A stretch of 49,790 nt of DNA from Rhodococcus sp. (in: high G+C Gram-positive bacteria) (GCA_012514505.1 JAAZAD010000347.1:1-49790); one strand, 5' to 3'. Positions 1 to 9,423 are shown, counted from the first letter of the stretch. Notes: generated from the letters alone by a model not told the origin. Numbers and translations: made by a program.

Positions 1-1
1 C

Positions 2-118
2 TCGCTCGAACACCTGCTGTTCGTCACCACCGAACTCAACGAACGCCCCCGAGCGGCGCTAGGCTACCGACCACCAATCGAAAAATTCGCCGAGCTCATT
101 GGTGCATCGACCACCTGA
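2..118 (+). CDS. IS30-family transposase, C-terminal end (cut by window edge)
   Basis: An open frame enters from the left edge and stops with TGA at 116-118, giving the last 38 residues of a protein. It carries the pattern ELNERPRAALGYRPPIEKF, which matches the end of IS30-type DDE transposases (usually LNxRPRxxLGxxTPxE). The catalytic core lies outside the window, so activity cannot be judged. The stop is followed within about 10 bases by a sequence that looks like host DNA (half of a palindromic repeat, 126-156), so the right end of the insertion sequence probably lies near 119-127. Family assignment rests on this short tail only. Confidence 0.72.
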   Translation, partial: SLEHLLFVTTELNERPRAALGYRPPIEKFAELIGASTT

Positions 119-125
119 AACCGCC

Positions 126-156
126 TGAGCTGAACCGGTGTGACATTCGTCGGGGG
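126..156. repeat. Half copy of a palindromic terminator-like repeat, probably split by the IS
   Basis: These 31 bases match 1853-1883 with one mismatch (position 148 against 1875). There the segment is the loop end and right arm of a perfect 16-bp inverted repeat. Here only the right arm (GAACCGGTGTGACATT, 132-147) is present; the left arm is missing and transposase DNA sits in its place. The arm lies 29 bases beyond the stop of the minus-strand DUF2277 gene, as the intact copy lies 28 bases beyond fadA6. The likely reading is a former transcription terminator interrupted by insertion. Confidence 0.6.
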
Positions 157-176
157 AAGTTTTTGGGGAGTGCGGG

Positions 177-458
177 TTATCCGGAGGCTGCTGCCTTGGC
201 GGCGATGCGCGCCTGCACCTCGGGCCGCCGCAGCGGGGGAAGCGTCTTCGGCGGTTGTCTGCGAGTGGGCACCTCGGCCAACAGCTCCGTGGTGGCAGCA
301 GCAACCTTCGCCACCGCCGCCTCGAAAGGTTCACGGTTCGCGTCGGACAGTTTCTGGATACCGCTGACTTTGCGGACGTACTGCCGCGCCGCCGCTTCGA
401 TCTCCTCGTCGGTAGCGGCCGGCTCGAGTCCACGCAGTTCGGTGATGTTTCGGCACAT
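177..458 (-). CDS. DUF2277 family small protein
   Basis: This is a 93-residue protein. The start is placed at the ATG at 458 because family members begin with MCRNI; an upstream in-frame ATG at 494 would add 12 residues that do not fit the family. The N-terminal MCRN motif, the central QYVRK.SG segment and the helical ATDEEIEAAA region are typical of DUF2277, a small actinobacterial family without known function. The family name is recognised; no activity can be assigned. It lies 57 bases downstream of the GT87 gene on the same strand, so the two may be cotranscribed. Its natural terminator appears to be the half palindrome at 126-156. Confidence 0.8.
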   Translation of the reverse strand: MCRNITELRGLEPAATDEEIEAAARQYVRKVSGIQKLSDANREPFEAAVAKVAAATTELLAEVPTRRQPPKTLPPLRRPEVQARIAAKAAASG

Positions 459-515
459 ACTTCGACGATAGCGCCGAACCGTGATGCCAGTCACATGCCG
501 AACCGGCTTATCGAG

Positions 516-1742
516 TCAGGCCCGAGCAGGCTCGAGTTCTGCGTCAACCGAATTGTCGGCTTCCGGCGTCTTGTTCACGGGGTTGCGCGACCTGGCAGCC
601 ACGACGACACCGATCATCACAGCGATGGCAGCGAGGCACTGCGCGTTGCCCACCACTTGCACGACGACACCTTCGACCCAGCCGGACGTCTCGGTATTCA
701 GGAGGCCGTTCGGCCCGATCAGGAAGACCAGCGTCGCGATACCGATCAACGGACGCCACTTGCGGTACTGCGGCGCCAGCAAGAACGGAACGAGCAGGAT
801 GCTGCACGTCCAGTGATGCGTGACGGCAATCGGTGCGGCGAGCAGTGAACCCAAGGCGACGACGCCGAAGGCGGCCATGTGCTCACCCGACTGGGTGAAC
901 TGGTGGGCGGCCCAGGCGGTGGCTGCCACCAGGAGGACGACAGCGGTTCCCCACAGCACGGTGTAGAGCATGCCGTCGGCCCCGAGCCGAGCGAGCAGAC
1001 CGGTGACCGCCTGGTTTCGGAAGAAGTCGGGCGGGCCGGCGCGGCCGGTCGCGAAGAACTCGTTCGTCCAGAACCACTTCGACGAATCGGGCAGGACCCA
1101 GAACCCCAGCAGAATTGTGCCGAGCACCGCGCCGAGTGCATTTCCGATGGATCGGAAATCGCGGCGCACGAGCAGGATGAGAAGGAAAGCGCCGGGCGTG
1201 ACCTTGATCGCCGCGGCGAGACCGATCGCAATACCCCGGAAACGGCGCGGGATGACACCCGTCAGATCAGCTGCCACCAAAGCCATGAGGATGATGTTCA
1301 CCTGACCGAATGCGAAGCTCGAACGCATCGGCTCGAGCAGCAGAACAAACCCGAGAACAGCAAAGGCAACCATCGATGCACGCTGAAAGTCGAGCTTGGC
1401 GAACACCATTTTGAGCGTCCACCACACGAGAGCGATATTCATCGCGCACCACATGACCTGCAGTGCTGTCAGGCCCACCAAGGCCATCGGCGCGAAAAGC
1501 AGCGCTGCGAACGGTGGGTAGATGAACCGAAAGCCCGACGTACTCGGGAAGTCGTTCGAATAGAGCGGCAAACCGTTCACGAACGCGCGGCCGGCGTCGC
1601 GAAAGACCGACAGGTCCATCAGATATCCCGTGGACGCGTCGACCATGTAATAGGTGATCATGACCAGCGAGATAATGGTCCCGATCGCGATCAATGCGGT
1701 ACCGGCCGGGTTGGCTACAGTCTTCGATCGAATCTGCAACAA
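516..1742 (-). CDS. GT87-type polyprenyl-phosphate-dependent mannosyltransferase, integral membrane
   Basis: This 408-residue protein has about ten hydrophobic segments. An N-terminal membrane helix is followed by a loop with D43 and the motif DLSVFRDAG, and then YPPFAALLF near residue 75. This layout is that of the DUF2029/GT87 family (GT-C fold), which in mycolata includes PimE and arabinan/mannan-modifying enzymes using polyprenyl-phosphate-mannose on the outer face of the membrane. The exact acceptor cannot be read from sequence. The TTG start at 1742 has only a weak purine-rich stretch upstream. The C-terminal 35 residues are polar and probably cytoplasmic. It is separated from fadA6 upstream by a strong palindrome (1828-1880), so it probably has its own promoter. 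Confidence 0.8.
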   Translation of the reverse strand: MLQIRSKTVANPAGTALIAIGTIISLVMITYYMVDASTGYLMDLSVFRDAGRAFVNGLPLYSNDFPSTSGFRFIYPPFAALLFAPMALVGLTALQVMWCAMNIALVWWTLKMVFAKLDFQRASMVAFAVLGFVLLLEPMRSSFAFGQVNIILMALVAADLTGVIPRRFRGIAIGLAAAIKVTPGAFLLILLVRRDFRSIGNALGAVLGTILLGFWVLPDSSKWFWTNEFFATGRAGPPDFFRNQAVTGLLARLGADGMLYTVLWGTAVVLLVAATAWAAHQFTQSGEHMAAFGVVALGSLLAAPIAVTHHWTCSILLVPFLLAPQYRKWRPLIGIATLVFLIGPNGLLNTETSGWVEGVVVQVVGNAQCLAAIAVMIGVVVAARSRNPVNKTPEADNSVDAELEPARA

Positions 1743-1827
1743 GGGCTCGTTCTTTCCGGATCGACTGTGTGGTCAACGTCCCACCCTAGCGCTCTCGTGA
1801 CCATATCGTGACCGGCGTCCGATTTGT

Positions 1828-1880
1828 CCCACGAATGTCACACCGGTTCGCGTGAGCTGAACCGGTGTGACATTGGTCGG
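1828..1880. terminator. Long perfect stem-loop, probable terminator of kstR2-fadA6
   Basis: The arms at 1834-1849 and 1859-1874 are perfect 16-base inverted repeats with a 9-base loop. With a few mismatches the pairing extends to 1828-1880. It starts 28 bases after the fadA6 stop on the minus strand. There is no long U-tract, as is common for terminators in high-GC actinomycetes. The right arm and flank recur at 126-156, so this is a repeated element and not chance complementarity. Confidence 0.7.
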
Positions 1881-1902
1881 GGGTGGGGGTGGGAAATGCA
1901 GG

Positions 1903-3051
1903 TCAGACGCGTTCGATGATGGTGACGTTGGCGGTGCCACCACCTTCGCAGATCACCTGAAGTCCGTACCGTCCCTCGATCCGATCGAGTTCGTTGACGA
2001 GCGTTGCCATGAGTTTCGTACCCGTTGCACCGAGGGGATGCCCGAGCGCGATGGCCCCGCCGTTGACGTTGACCTTCGCCGGGTCGGCCCCGATCTCCTT
2101 GATCCACGCGAGGACCACGGGCGCGAACGCCTCGTTGATCTCGATGAGGTCGATGTCGTCGATCGTCAGGCCGGTCTTCTCGAGCGCGTACTTCGTCGCC
2201 GGGATGGGCGCACTGAGCATGAAGATGGGGTCGTCCCCGCGAGCGCTGATGTGATGAATGCGTGCGCGAGGGGTGAGACCGTGCTCCTTCACCGCCTCGT
2301 CGGAGGCGAGAAGCAGTGCGCTCGCACCGTCGGAAATCTGACTCGCGACGGCGGCAGTCAGTCGCCCACCCTCGACCAACACATCGAGCGAGGCCATCTT
2401 CTCGAGACTCGTCTCGCGCGGCCCCTCGTCGGTGGTGACGTCGCCGAACGGGACGATCTCACGTTCGAAGCGCCCCTCGCCGATGGCCGCCTTCGCCCGC
2501 TCGTGACTCTGCAACGCCCACCGCTCGAGATCCTCACGACTGAGATCCCACTTGTCGGCGATCAACTCGGCGCCGCGAAACTGTGACACCTCCTGGTCGC
2601 CGTAGCGTTCTTCCCAGCCCTTCGACCCACTCGTCGGGGTGTCGAACCCGTATTGCTGACCGACGATCATCGCCGCGGAGATCGGGATGCGAGTCATGTT
2701 CTGCACGCCGCCGGCGATGATCAGATCGGCCGTACCGCTCAGAATCGCCTGCGCACCGAAGTGGATGGCCTGCTGACTGCTCCCACACTGACGGTCGACC
2801 GTCACCCCGGGCACCGCTTCCGGATACCCGGCAGCCAGCCACGCGGTGCGGGCGATGTTTCCCGCCTGCCCACCGATCGCGTCGACGCACCCGAAGATGA
2901 CATCGTCGACCGACGACGGGTCCACCCCCGTACGTTCCACGATCGCCTTGATCACATGGGCGCCCAGATCTGCCGGATGCGCCTCCGACAGTCCGCCCTT
3001 CTTCTTCCCGATCGGCGTGCGGATCGCATCGACGATGTAAGCCTCGGTCAT
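1903..3051 (-). CDS. fadA6: Thiolase FadA6 of sterol C/D-ring degradation
   Basis: A 382-residue acetyl-CoA acetyltransferase-family thiolase. The nucleophilic cysteine is C89 in DRQCGSS, the GHPLGATG motif holds H338, and the second cysteine is C368 in VICEGGG. The usual C-terminal CxGGGxG loop is altered to CEGGGTAN, as seen in the FadA6-type branch. In M. tuberculosis and R. jostii, FadA6 is in the KstR2 regulon and is assigned a late thiolytic step on the opened C/D-ring acyl-CoA. The start at 3051 lies 9 bases after the kstR2 stop, so it forms one operon with its regulator. The gene symbol rests on family plus exact neighbourhood; other degradative thiolases would look similar in isolation. 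Confidence 0.85.
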   Translation of the reverse strand: MTEAYIVDAIRTPIGKKKGGLSEAHPADLGAHVIKAIVERTGVDPSSVDDVIFGCVDAIGGQAGNIARTAWLAAGYPEAVPGVTVDRQCGSSQQAIHFGAQAILSGTADLIIAGGVQNMTRIPISAAMIVGQQYGFDTPTSGSKGWEERYGDQEVSQFRGAELIADKWDLSREDLERWALQSHERAKAAIGEGRFEREIVPFGDVTTDEGPRETSLEKMASLDVLVEGGRLTAAVASQISDGASALLLASDEAVKEHGLTPRARIHHISARGDDPIFMLSAPIPATKYALEKTGLTIDDIDLIEINEAFAPVVLAWIKEIGADPAKVNVNGGAIALGHPLGATGTKLMATLVNELDRIEGRYGLQVICEGGGTANVTIIERV

Positions 3052-3060
3052 CTCATACTC

Positions 3061-3690
3061 CTAGGGTTCTTCACGTGTGGTCGGTGCAGTGAGCCCGTCC
3101 AAAACGATGGCGAGATACTGCTTGGCGACGGTGTCGGCAGAGAGCGATCCACCCGGGCGATACCAGCGAACGGCAACCCAGACGGTGTCGCGCATGAATC
3201 GGTAGACGAGTTCGACGTCGATGTCCGGGCGGAAACTGCCGTCCGCGACACCTGCCTCGAGGACGCCGATCCAGAGCTTCCGAAACTCGGTATTGCGTTC
3301 GGACAGGTACCCGAATCGATCGTTGGAAAAGAGGTGCTTCGCCTCGTCCTGATAGATGGCGACCGCCGAGTGGGATACGTCGATCGCCTCGTACGATGTC
3401 GTGACGAGGGCTTCGAGAGTGGTCCGGCTGTCGAGGCCGGACGCGACGATGTCCCGATAGCGTCCGAAGAGCTCGTCCAGGAATCCCCGAAGGATTTCGT
3501 CGACCATCGATTCCTTCGAATCGAAGTGGTGGTACAGGCTGCCCGAGAGAATTCCGGCGGCGTCGGCGATGTCGCGGACGGTCGTGGCGCGCAATCCTCG
3601 TTCGGCGAAGAGGCCGGCGGCGATCTCGAGCAGTTCGTCCCTGCGGCCGGATTTCCCCGACGCCTCGCCGGTTTCCTTGGGTGGAGTCAT
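3061..3690 (-). CDS. kstR2: TetR-family repressor KstR2
   Basis: A 209-residue TetR-type regulator. The N-terminal helix-turn-helix (about residues 20-65) includes the recognition helix pattern SLYHHFDSKE, and the C-terminal ligand domain is all-helical. The ATG at 3690 is preferred over one at 3762, because the longer version would translate through the operator at 3707-3720. KstR2 is known to repress the HIP catabolic genes and to release DNA on binding HIP-CoA, the product of FadD3. The operator AnCAAGnnCTTGnT is present exactly 17 bases upstream of this start, which supports both identity and autoregulation. It is cotranscribed with fadA6. Confidence 0.9.
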   Translation of the reverse strand: MTPPKETGEASGKSGRRDELLEIAAGLFAERGLRATTVRDIADAAGILSGSLYHHFDSKESMVDEILRGFLDELFGRYRDIVASGLDSRTTLEALVTTSYEAIDVSHSAVAIYQDEAKHLFSNDRFGYLSERNTEFRKLWIGVLEAGVADGSFRPDIDVELVYRFMRDTVWVAVRWYRPGGSLSADTVAKQYLAIVLDGLTAPTTREEP

Positions 3691-3706
3691 AAACGTAATC
3701 CTATCT

Positions 3707-3720
3707 ACCAAGCGCTTGTT
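3707..3720. promoter_or_regulatory. KstR2 operator, perfect consensus
   Basis: ACCAAGCGCTTGTT fits the published KstR2 palindrome AnCAAGnnCTTGnT at every fixed position. It sits between the kstR2 ATG and the hairpin that ends the ipdF message, so it would control kstR2-fadA6. Confidence 0.85.
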
Positions 3721-3722
3721 TG

Positions 3723-3770
3723 CCCTGTGAGCGGTTGACGAGCCTCTGGACTCGCTAACCACTCACAGGG
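3723..3770. terminator. Stem-loop after ipdF
   Basis: The bases 3723-3736 and 3757-3770 pair over 14 positions with one mismatch, around a 20-base loop. The structure begins one base after the ipdF stop on the minus strand and ends just before the KstR2 operator. It would isolate the fadE30-ipdF message from kstR2-fadA6. There is no U-tract. Confidence 0.5.
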
Positions 3771-3771
3771 G

Positions 3772-4571
3772 TTAGGCGCGCTGGGAGGAGATCGAGACGA
3801 CCTCGCCGGTCAGGTAGGTGGTGTAGTCGCTGGCGAGCATTCCGATGGTGGCCGCGATCTCCCACACTTCGGCGGCCCGCCCGAACGCCTCACCGGCCGC
3901 AAGCTGGTCGAGCAACTCCTCACTGGTGACTTTCGCGAGGAAAGCGTGGCGCGCGATGGACGGGGCAACGGCATTGATTCGCACGCCGTACTCCGCCGCC
4001 TCGATCGCGCTGCAGCGGGTCAGGGCCATGACCCCGGCCTTCGCCGCTGCGTAATGCGCCTGCGAATGCTGCGCCCGCCAACCGAGAACAGACGCGTTGT
4101 TCACCAACACACCGTTGTGGTCGACCGACTTGAAGTAGCGCAGCGCAGCACGAGTAGCCCGGAACGTGCTGGTGAGGGTGACGTCGAGGACGCGATCCCA
4201 CTGATCGTCCGTCATGTCGACGACCGGCGTCTCGCCGCCCAGTCCGGCGTTGTTGATGAGGACATCGATCCGCCCGAGCTTCTCGGCGGCACCCGCGATC
4301 AGCGCGTCGACCTGCTCCGTGCTCGAGACGTCACACACGATCGACTCGATCTGCTGGTCGCCGAACTCGTCCGTAAGCTTGGTGACGGTCTCCCCCAGGC
4401 GCCGCTCGTGAAAATCGGATACCAACACGTCGGCACCTTCCAGCAGGGCACGGCGTGCTGACGCGAAGCCGATGCCGGTCCCCGCGGCGGCGGTGACGAC
4501 GACCTTCTTCCCCTTCAGCAGGTCGTGACCGGGTGTCTCCGTGGGTGCGACGGCGAGTGGTGAAGTCTGTG

Positions 4572-4575
<4 letters not shown>
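3772..4575 (-). CDS. ipdF: SDR dehydrogenase IpdF of HIP catabolism
   Basis: A 267-residue short-chain dehydrogenase. The cofactor glycine motif is unusual (TAAAGTGIG in place of TGxxxGIG), followed by NNAG at about residue 107, a serine in NNASVLG and the catalytic pair YAAAK. Its ATG at 4575 overlaps the fadE30 stop (ATGA), so translation is probably coupled. In M. tuberculosis the equivalent gene, Rv3559c, lies beside fadE30 in the KstR2 regulon, and IpdF is assigned an alcohol/ketone step on the HIP-CoA ring system. An in-frame upstream ATG at 4689 is rejected because it lies inside fadE30. The symbol depends on synteny; SDR sequences alone rarely reveal substrate. Confidence 0.85.
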
Positions 4576-5804
<1,229 letters not shown>

Positions 5805-5815
5805 GTTTGTAAGAT

Positions 5816-5843
5816 AACCTACCAAGCAATTGCTAGGTAGGTT
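5816..5843. promoter_or_regulatory. KstR2 operator region between fadE30 and fadD3
   Basis: This 28-bp stretch is a near-perfect palindrome; only one base pair (5824 with 5835) does not match. Its core at 5821-5834 matches the KstR2 consensus AnCAAGnnCTTGnT except for one base (A at 5829 for C). It occupies more than half of the 48-bp space between the two divergent start codons. A repressor bound here would cover both promoters at once. Confidence 0.75.
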
Positions 5844-5852
5844 AGGAGCGTA

Positions 5853-7400
5853 GTGAACGACTATCCGAGAACCACACCGTCTGCCCTCACCCGGGCCGCC
5901 GAGCGATTCGGCGAGCTCACCGCCGTTTCCGACGGAGACGCACAGCTCACGTTCGCACAACTGCACGAGCGTGTCCGCCGTTTCGCCGCAGCACTCGTGA
6001 CTCGCGGTGTCGAGGCGGGCTCGCGGGTCGCCGTCTGGGCGCCCAACACCCACCACTGGGTCGTCGCCGCACTCGGCGTCCACCATGCCGGCGGCGTCGT
6101 CGTGCCGATCAACACGCGCTACACGGGCACCGAGGCCGCCGAGATCGCTCAGCGCGTGAATGCCGAAGCACTCGTCGTCGCGGGCAACTTCCTCGGCGCC
6201 GATCGCCTCGCGCAGATCCGGGCAGCCGACCCGGCCTTCGACGTGGCCACCATCGTCCGTATCCCACTCGGCGGAGACGACGCACCCGACGATTCGGTGA
6301 CCGAGTTCGACGACTTTCTCGCCCTCGCCACGGCCAGCGCACTCACCGAAGCAGACCGGCGCGCGGACGCGGTCTCCCCCGACGACGTCGCGGACATCCT
6401 CTTCACCTCGGGCACCACCGGCAAGAGCAAGGGGGTCTTGAGCGCTCATCGACAGTCGATGGGGGTGGCGCAGGCCTGGGCCGAATGCGCCGAGATGCGC
6501 AGCAGCGACAACTACCTCATCATCAACCCGTTCTTCCACAGCTTCGGTTACAAGGCAGGCATTCTCGTCTGCCTGCTGTCCGGAGCAACGATGGTGCCGA
6601 TGACCGTGTTCGACGTTCCCAAGGTGATGGAGAAGATCCACGAGGAACAGATCAGCGTGTTCCCCGGGGCCCCCACCATCTACCAGTCGATCCTCGATCA
6701 CCCCGACCGGGCGAAGTACCAGCTCTCGAGCCTGCGTCTTGCCGTGACGGGCGCCGCGCCGGTGCCGGTGGCACTCGTCGAACGGATGCAGAACGAACTC
6801 GAGTTCGAGGCCGTACTCACCGCATACGGTCAGACCGAGGCCGTGGTCGTCACCATGTGCCGTACCGGCGACGACCCGGTGACGATCTCGACGAGTTCCG
6901 GTCGTGCGGTCCCTGGCATGGAGGTTCGCCTCGGCGAGCAGAACGAGCTGCTGGTGCGCGGCTCGGATGTCATGCTCGGCTACCTCGACGATCCGGAGGC
7001 GACGGCGAAGACCATCGACAGGTACGGCTGGCTGCACACTGGCGACGTCGCCACCATCGACGACCGCGGCTACGTGGACATCACGGACCGACTGAAGGAC
7101 ATGTACATCTCCGGCGGGTTCAATGTGTATCCCGCCGAGGTCGAGCAGACCCTCGCCCGCATCGAGGGTCTTGCCGAATCGGCAGTGATCGGGATCCCCG
7201 ACGAACGGATGGGCGAGGTGGGCCGTGCATTCGTCGTAGCCCTACCCGGATCCGACGTCACCGAGGACAGCATCCTCGAGTTCTGCCGGGACCGACTGGC
7301 CAAGTTCAAGATTCCACGAGACGTCCGTTTCGTCGACACGTTGCCGCGCAACCCTTCCGGCAAAGTTCTCAAGAATGATCTGCGTGAGGAGAATTCATGA
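5853..7400 (+). CDS. fadD3: HIP-CoA ligase FadD3
   Basis: A 515-residue acyl-CoA synthetase of the adenylating superfamily. Visible motifs are the P-loop LFTSGTTGKSKGV (about 184-196), YGQTE (about 327), GWLHTGD (about 391) and the C-terminal PRNPSGKVLKNDL with the catalytic lysine. The GTG start has AGGAG at 5844-5848. FadD3 is known to attach CoA to HIP, the bicyclic propionate left after cholesterol side chain and A/B rings are removed; HIP-CoA is also the KstR2 inducer. It is the first gene of a five-gene operon; its stop overlaps the next ATG (ATGA). Context makes the assignment firm, although the substrate cannot be read from motifs. Confidence 0.88.
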   Translation: MNDYPRTTPSALTRAAERFGELTAVSDGDAQLTFAQLHERVRRFAAALVTRGVEAGSRVAVWAPNTHHWVVAALGVHHAGGVVVPINTRYTGTEAAEIAQRVNAEALVVAGNFLGADRLAQIRAADPAFDVATIVRIPLGGDDAPDDSVTEFDDFLALATASALTEADRRADAVSPDDVADILFTSGTTGKSKGVLSAHRQSMGVAQAWAECAEMRSSDNYLIINPFFHSFGYKAGILVCLLSGATMVPMTVFDVPKVMEKIHEEQISVFPGAPTIYQSILDHPDRAKYQLSSLRLAVTGAAPVPVALVERMQNELEFEAVLTAYGQTEAVVVTMCRTGDDPVTISTSSGRAVPGMEVRLGEQNELLVRGSDVMLGYLDDPEATAKTIDRYGWLHTGDVATIDDRGYVDITDRLKDMYISGGFNVYPAEVEQTLARIEGLAESAVIGIPDERMGEVGRAFVVALPGSDVTEDSILEFCRDRLAKFKIPRDVRFVDTLPRNPSGKVLKNDLREENS

Positions 7401-8269
7401 CCGTCCCAGACGAAGGCGAAGTCGTCACCTACGAGGTGCGTGACGGTGTGGCGATCGTGACGCTCAATCGCCCCGACTACCGCAATGCCCAGAACTCGGT
7501 GATGACCTATGCCTTGGACGCCGCGTTCGAGCGCGCCGTGGAGGACGATGACGTCAAGGTGATCGTCCTCGCGGGCAACGGCAAGCACTTCAGCGCCGGA
7601 CACGACATCGGCACTCCCGGACGCGATCATCACGTGCATTACGAGAACAAGGCCGTGATGTGGTGGGACCACGTCGACAAGCCGGGTGGCGATCAGCGTT
7701 TCGCACGCGAGATGGAGGTGTATCTCGGGATGTGCCGCCGGTGGCGGGAGATCCCGAAGCCGACCATCGCCATGGTGCAGGGTGCGTGTATCGCCGGCGG
7801 GCTCATGCTCGCGTGGGTCTGCGACATGATCGTCGCCTCCGAGGACGCATTCTTCTCCGACCCCGTTGTCCGCATGGGCATCCCGGGCGTCGAGTACTTC
7901 GCACACCCGTGGATGGTCGGGCCGCGTTTCGCGAAGGAGATGCTGTTCACCGGTGACCGCTTCACTGCCCAGCGCGGCTACGAGGTGGGCATGGTCAACA
8001 AGGTCGTTCCCCGTGACGACCTGGAGAAGGAGACCTTGGCGATCGCCGAGCGCATCTCCGCCATGCCCCGCCTCGGGCTGGCCCTGACGAAGAAGGCCGT
8101 GAATCAGAGCGAAGACCAGATGGGCATGCGTAACGGCATGGATTCCGTGTTCGGTCTGCACCACTTCGCCCACGCACACAACGCCGAGGTCGGCGCCGAC
8201 TCGTTGGCAGGACAGAACGCCAAGTCGATGGCCGCCGGCGCCAAGACACCTGAAAGCGGTGCCAAATAA
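7397..8269 (+). CDS. Crotonase-family protein in the KstR2 operon, both hydratase glutamates replaced
   Basis: A 290-residue enoyl-CoA hydratase/isomerase superfamily protein. The oxyanion-hole regions HFSAGHDI (about 68-75) and GACIAGG (about 130-136) are kept. Aligned by eye with rat mitochondrial hydratase, the two catalytic glutamates (GGGCELAM and GQPEI) correspond to methionine (AGGLMLAW) and valine (SDPVV). Classical hydration is therefore doubtful; isomerase, hydrolase or C-C cleavage roles are possible. A roughly 35-residue insertion follows residue 75, rich in His, Trp and Asp. The gene sits between fadD3 and fadE31, which are adjacent in M. tuberculosis, so it is an addition to the operon. 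The junctions are ATGA upstream and TAATG downstream. Confidence 0.82.
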   Translation: MTVPDEGEVVTYEVRDGVAIVTLNRPDYRNAQNSVMTYALDAAFERAVEDDDVKVIVLAGNGKHFSAGHDIGTPGRDHHVHYENKAVMWWDHVDKPGGDQRFAREMEVYLGMCRRWREIPKPTIAMVQGACIAGGLMLAWVCDMIVASEDAFFSDPVVRMGIPGVEYFAHPWMVGPRFAKEMLFTGDRFTAQRGYEVGMVNKVVPRDDLEKETLAIAERISAMPRLGLALTKKAVNQSEDQMGMRNGMDSVFGLHHFAHAHNAEVGADSLAGQNAKSMAAGAKTPESGAK

Positions 8270-9423
8270 TGGATCTCGAATTCGACGATGCCACCACGGC
8301 GTTCCGCACCGAGGTACGGGACTTCCTCGAGAAGAATGTGCCTGCGCAGCCGCTGCCGTCGATGGACACCGCAGAAGGTTTCGAAGCGCACCGCGAATGG
8401 GAGCGCACCCTCGCAGACGCCCGTCTGTCGGTCGTCTCGTGGCCGAAGGAACTCGGTGGCCGCGATGCCAGCCTCCTCGAATGGGTGATTTTCGAAGAGG
8501 AGTACTACCGATCCGGCGCACCGGGACGCGTGAGCCAGAACGGCATCTTCCTCTTGGCCCCCACCCTGTTCGAGCACGCGAACCAAGGCCAACTCGACCG
8601 CATCCTGCCGCGAATGGCGCGGGCCGACGACATCTGGGCGCAGGCCTGGTCCGAACCGGAATCGGGAAGTGACCTGGCCAGCCTGCGCTCGTCCGCGAAA
8701 AGAGTCGACGGCGGCTGGATTCTGAACGGGCAGAAGACGTGGAGTTCGCGGGCCAGCTTCGCGGACTGGGGTTTCGGACTGTTCCGCTCCGATCCCGAGG
8801 CGCAGCGACACAAGGGCATCACCTATTTCATGTTCGACCTGAAGTCTCAGGGCGTCACGATCCGGCCCATCGATCAGCTCGACGGCGAACCAGGTTTCGC
8901 CGAGATCTTCCTCGAGGACGTGTTCGTTCCCGACGATCCGGCCGACCCGGCAAACTCCGGGGTGATCGGCGGCGTCGACGAGGGCTGGCGGGTCGCCATG
9001 AGCACCGCATCCAACGAACGCGGTCTGTCACTGCGTAGCCCGGGCCGCTTCCTCGCCACCGTCGACCGCCTGGTCGGGCTGTACGAGAAGAGCGACAGGG
9101 ACACAGTACTGAGTGACAGGGTCGCGGACGCGTGGATCGGTGCCCGCGCTTACCAGCTCCACACGTTCGGCACCGTGACGCGGCTGGCCGACGGCGGGCA
9201 GCTCGGTGCCGAATCGTCCATCAACAAGGTCTTCTGGTCGGAGTGGGACATCGCCACTCACGAGGCGGCGCTGGACCTACAGGGACCGGGGGCCGAACTC
9301 ACCGACAACTGGACGGACGGCTATCTGTTCTCCCTGTCCGGACCGATCTACGCCGGTACCAACGAGATCCAGAAGAACGTGATCGCCGAGCGGCTGCTCG
9401 GCCTACCGAAGGCGGACCGATGA
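8269..9423 (+). CDS. fadE31: Acyl-CoA dehydrogenase FadE31 (NEIQ-type subunit)
   Basis: A 384-residue acyl-CoA dehydrogenase. It shows WSEPESGSD, LNGQKTWSSR and, close to the end, YAGTNEIQKN. It lacks the RKQFG FAD-binding motif, which in contrast is present in the next two gene products. This is the sequence pattern of heteromeric alpha2-beta2 sterol dehydrogenases, in which each subunit supplies half of the flavin site. FadE31-33 are KstR2-controlled in mycobacteria and rhodococci and are thought to act on ring-opened intermediates. The ATG overlaps the crotonase stop by one base; its own stop overlaps the fadE32 ATG. Confidence 0.87.
   Translation: MDLEFDDATTAFRTEVRDFLEKNVPAQPLPSMDTAEGFEAHREWERTLADARLSVVSWPKELGGRDASLLEWVIFEEEYYRSGAPGRVSQNGIFLLAPTLFEHANQGQLDRILPRMARADDIWAQAWSEPESGSDLASLRSSAKRVDGGWILNGQKTWSSRASFADWGFGLFRSDPEAQRHKGITYFMFDLKSQGVTIRPIDQLDGEPGFAEIFLEDVFVPDDPADPANSGVIGGVDEGWRVAMSTASNERGLSLRSPGRFLATVDRLVGLYEKSDRDTVLSDRVADAWIGARAYQLHTFGTVTRLADGGQLGAESSINKVFWSEWDIATHEAALDLQGPGAELTDNWTDGYLFSLSGPIYAGTNEIQKNVIAERLLGLPKADR

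Noticed and set aside
126..156. Reading this segment as the IS terminal inverted repeat
   Set aside because: The same sequence occurs as part of a palindrome at 1853-1883 with no transposase, so host repeat is the simpler reading; not fully excluded.
5805..7037. Long upstream extension of the fadE30 frame
   Set aside because: It runs antisense through fadD3, carries no recognised domain and would cross the KstR2 operator; it is a GC-bias shadow.
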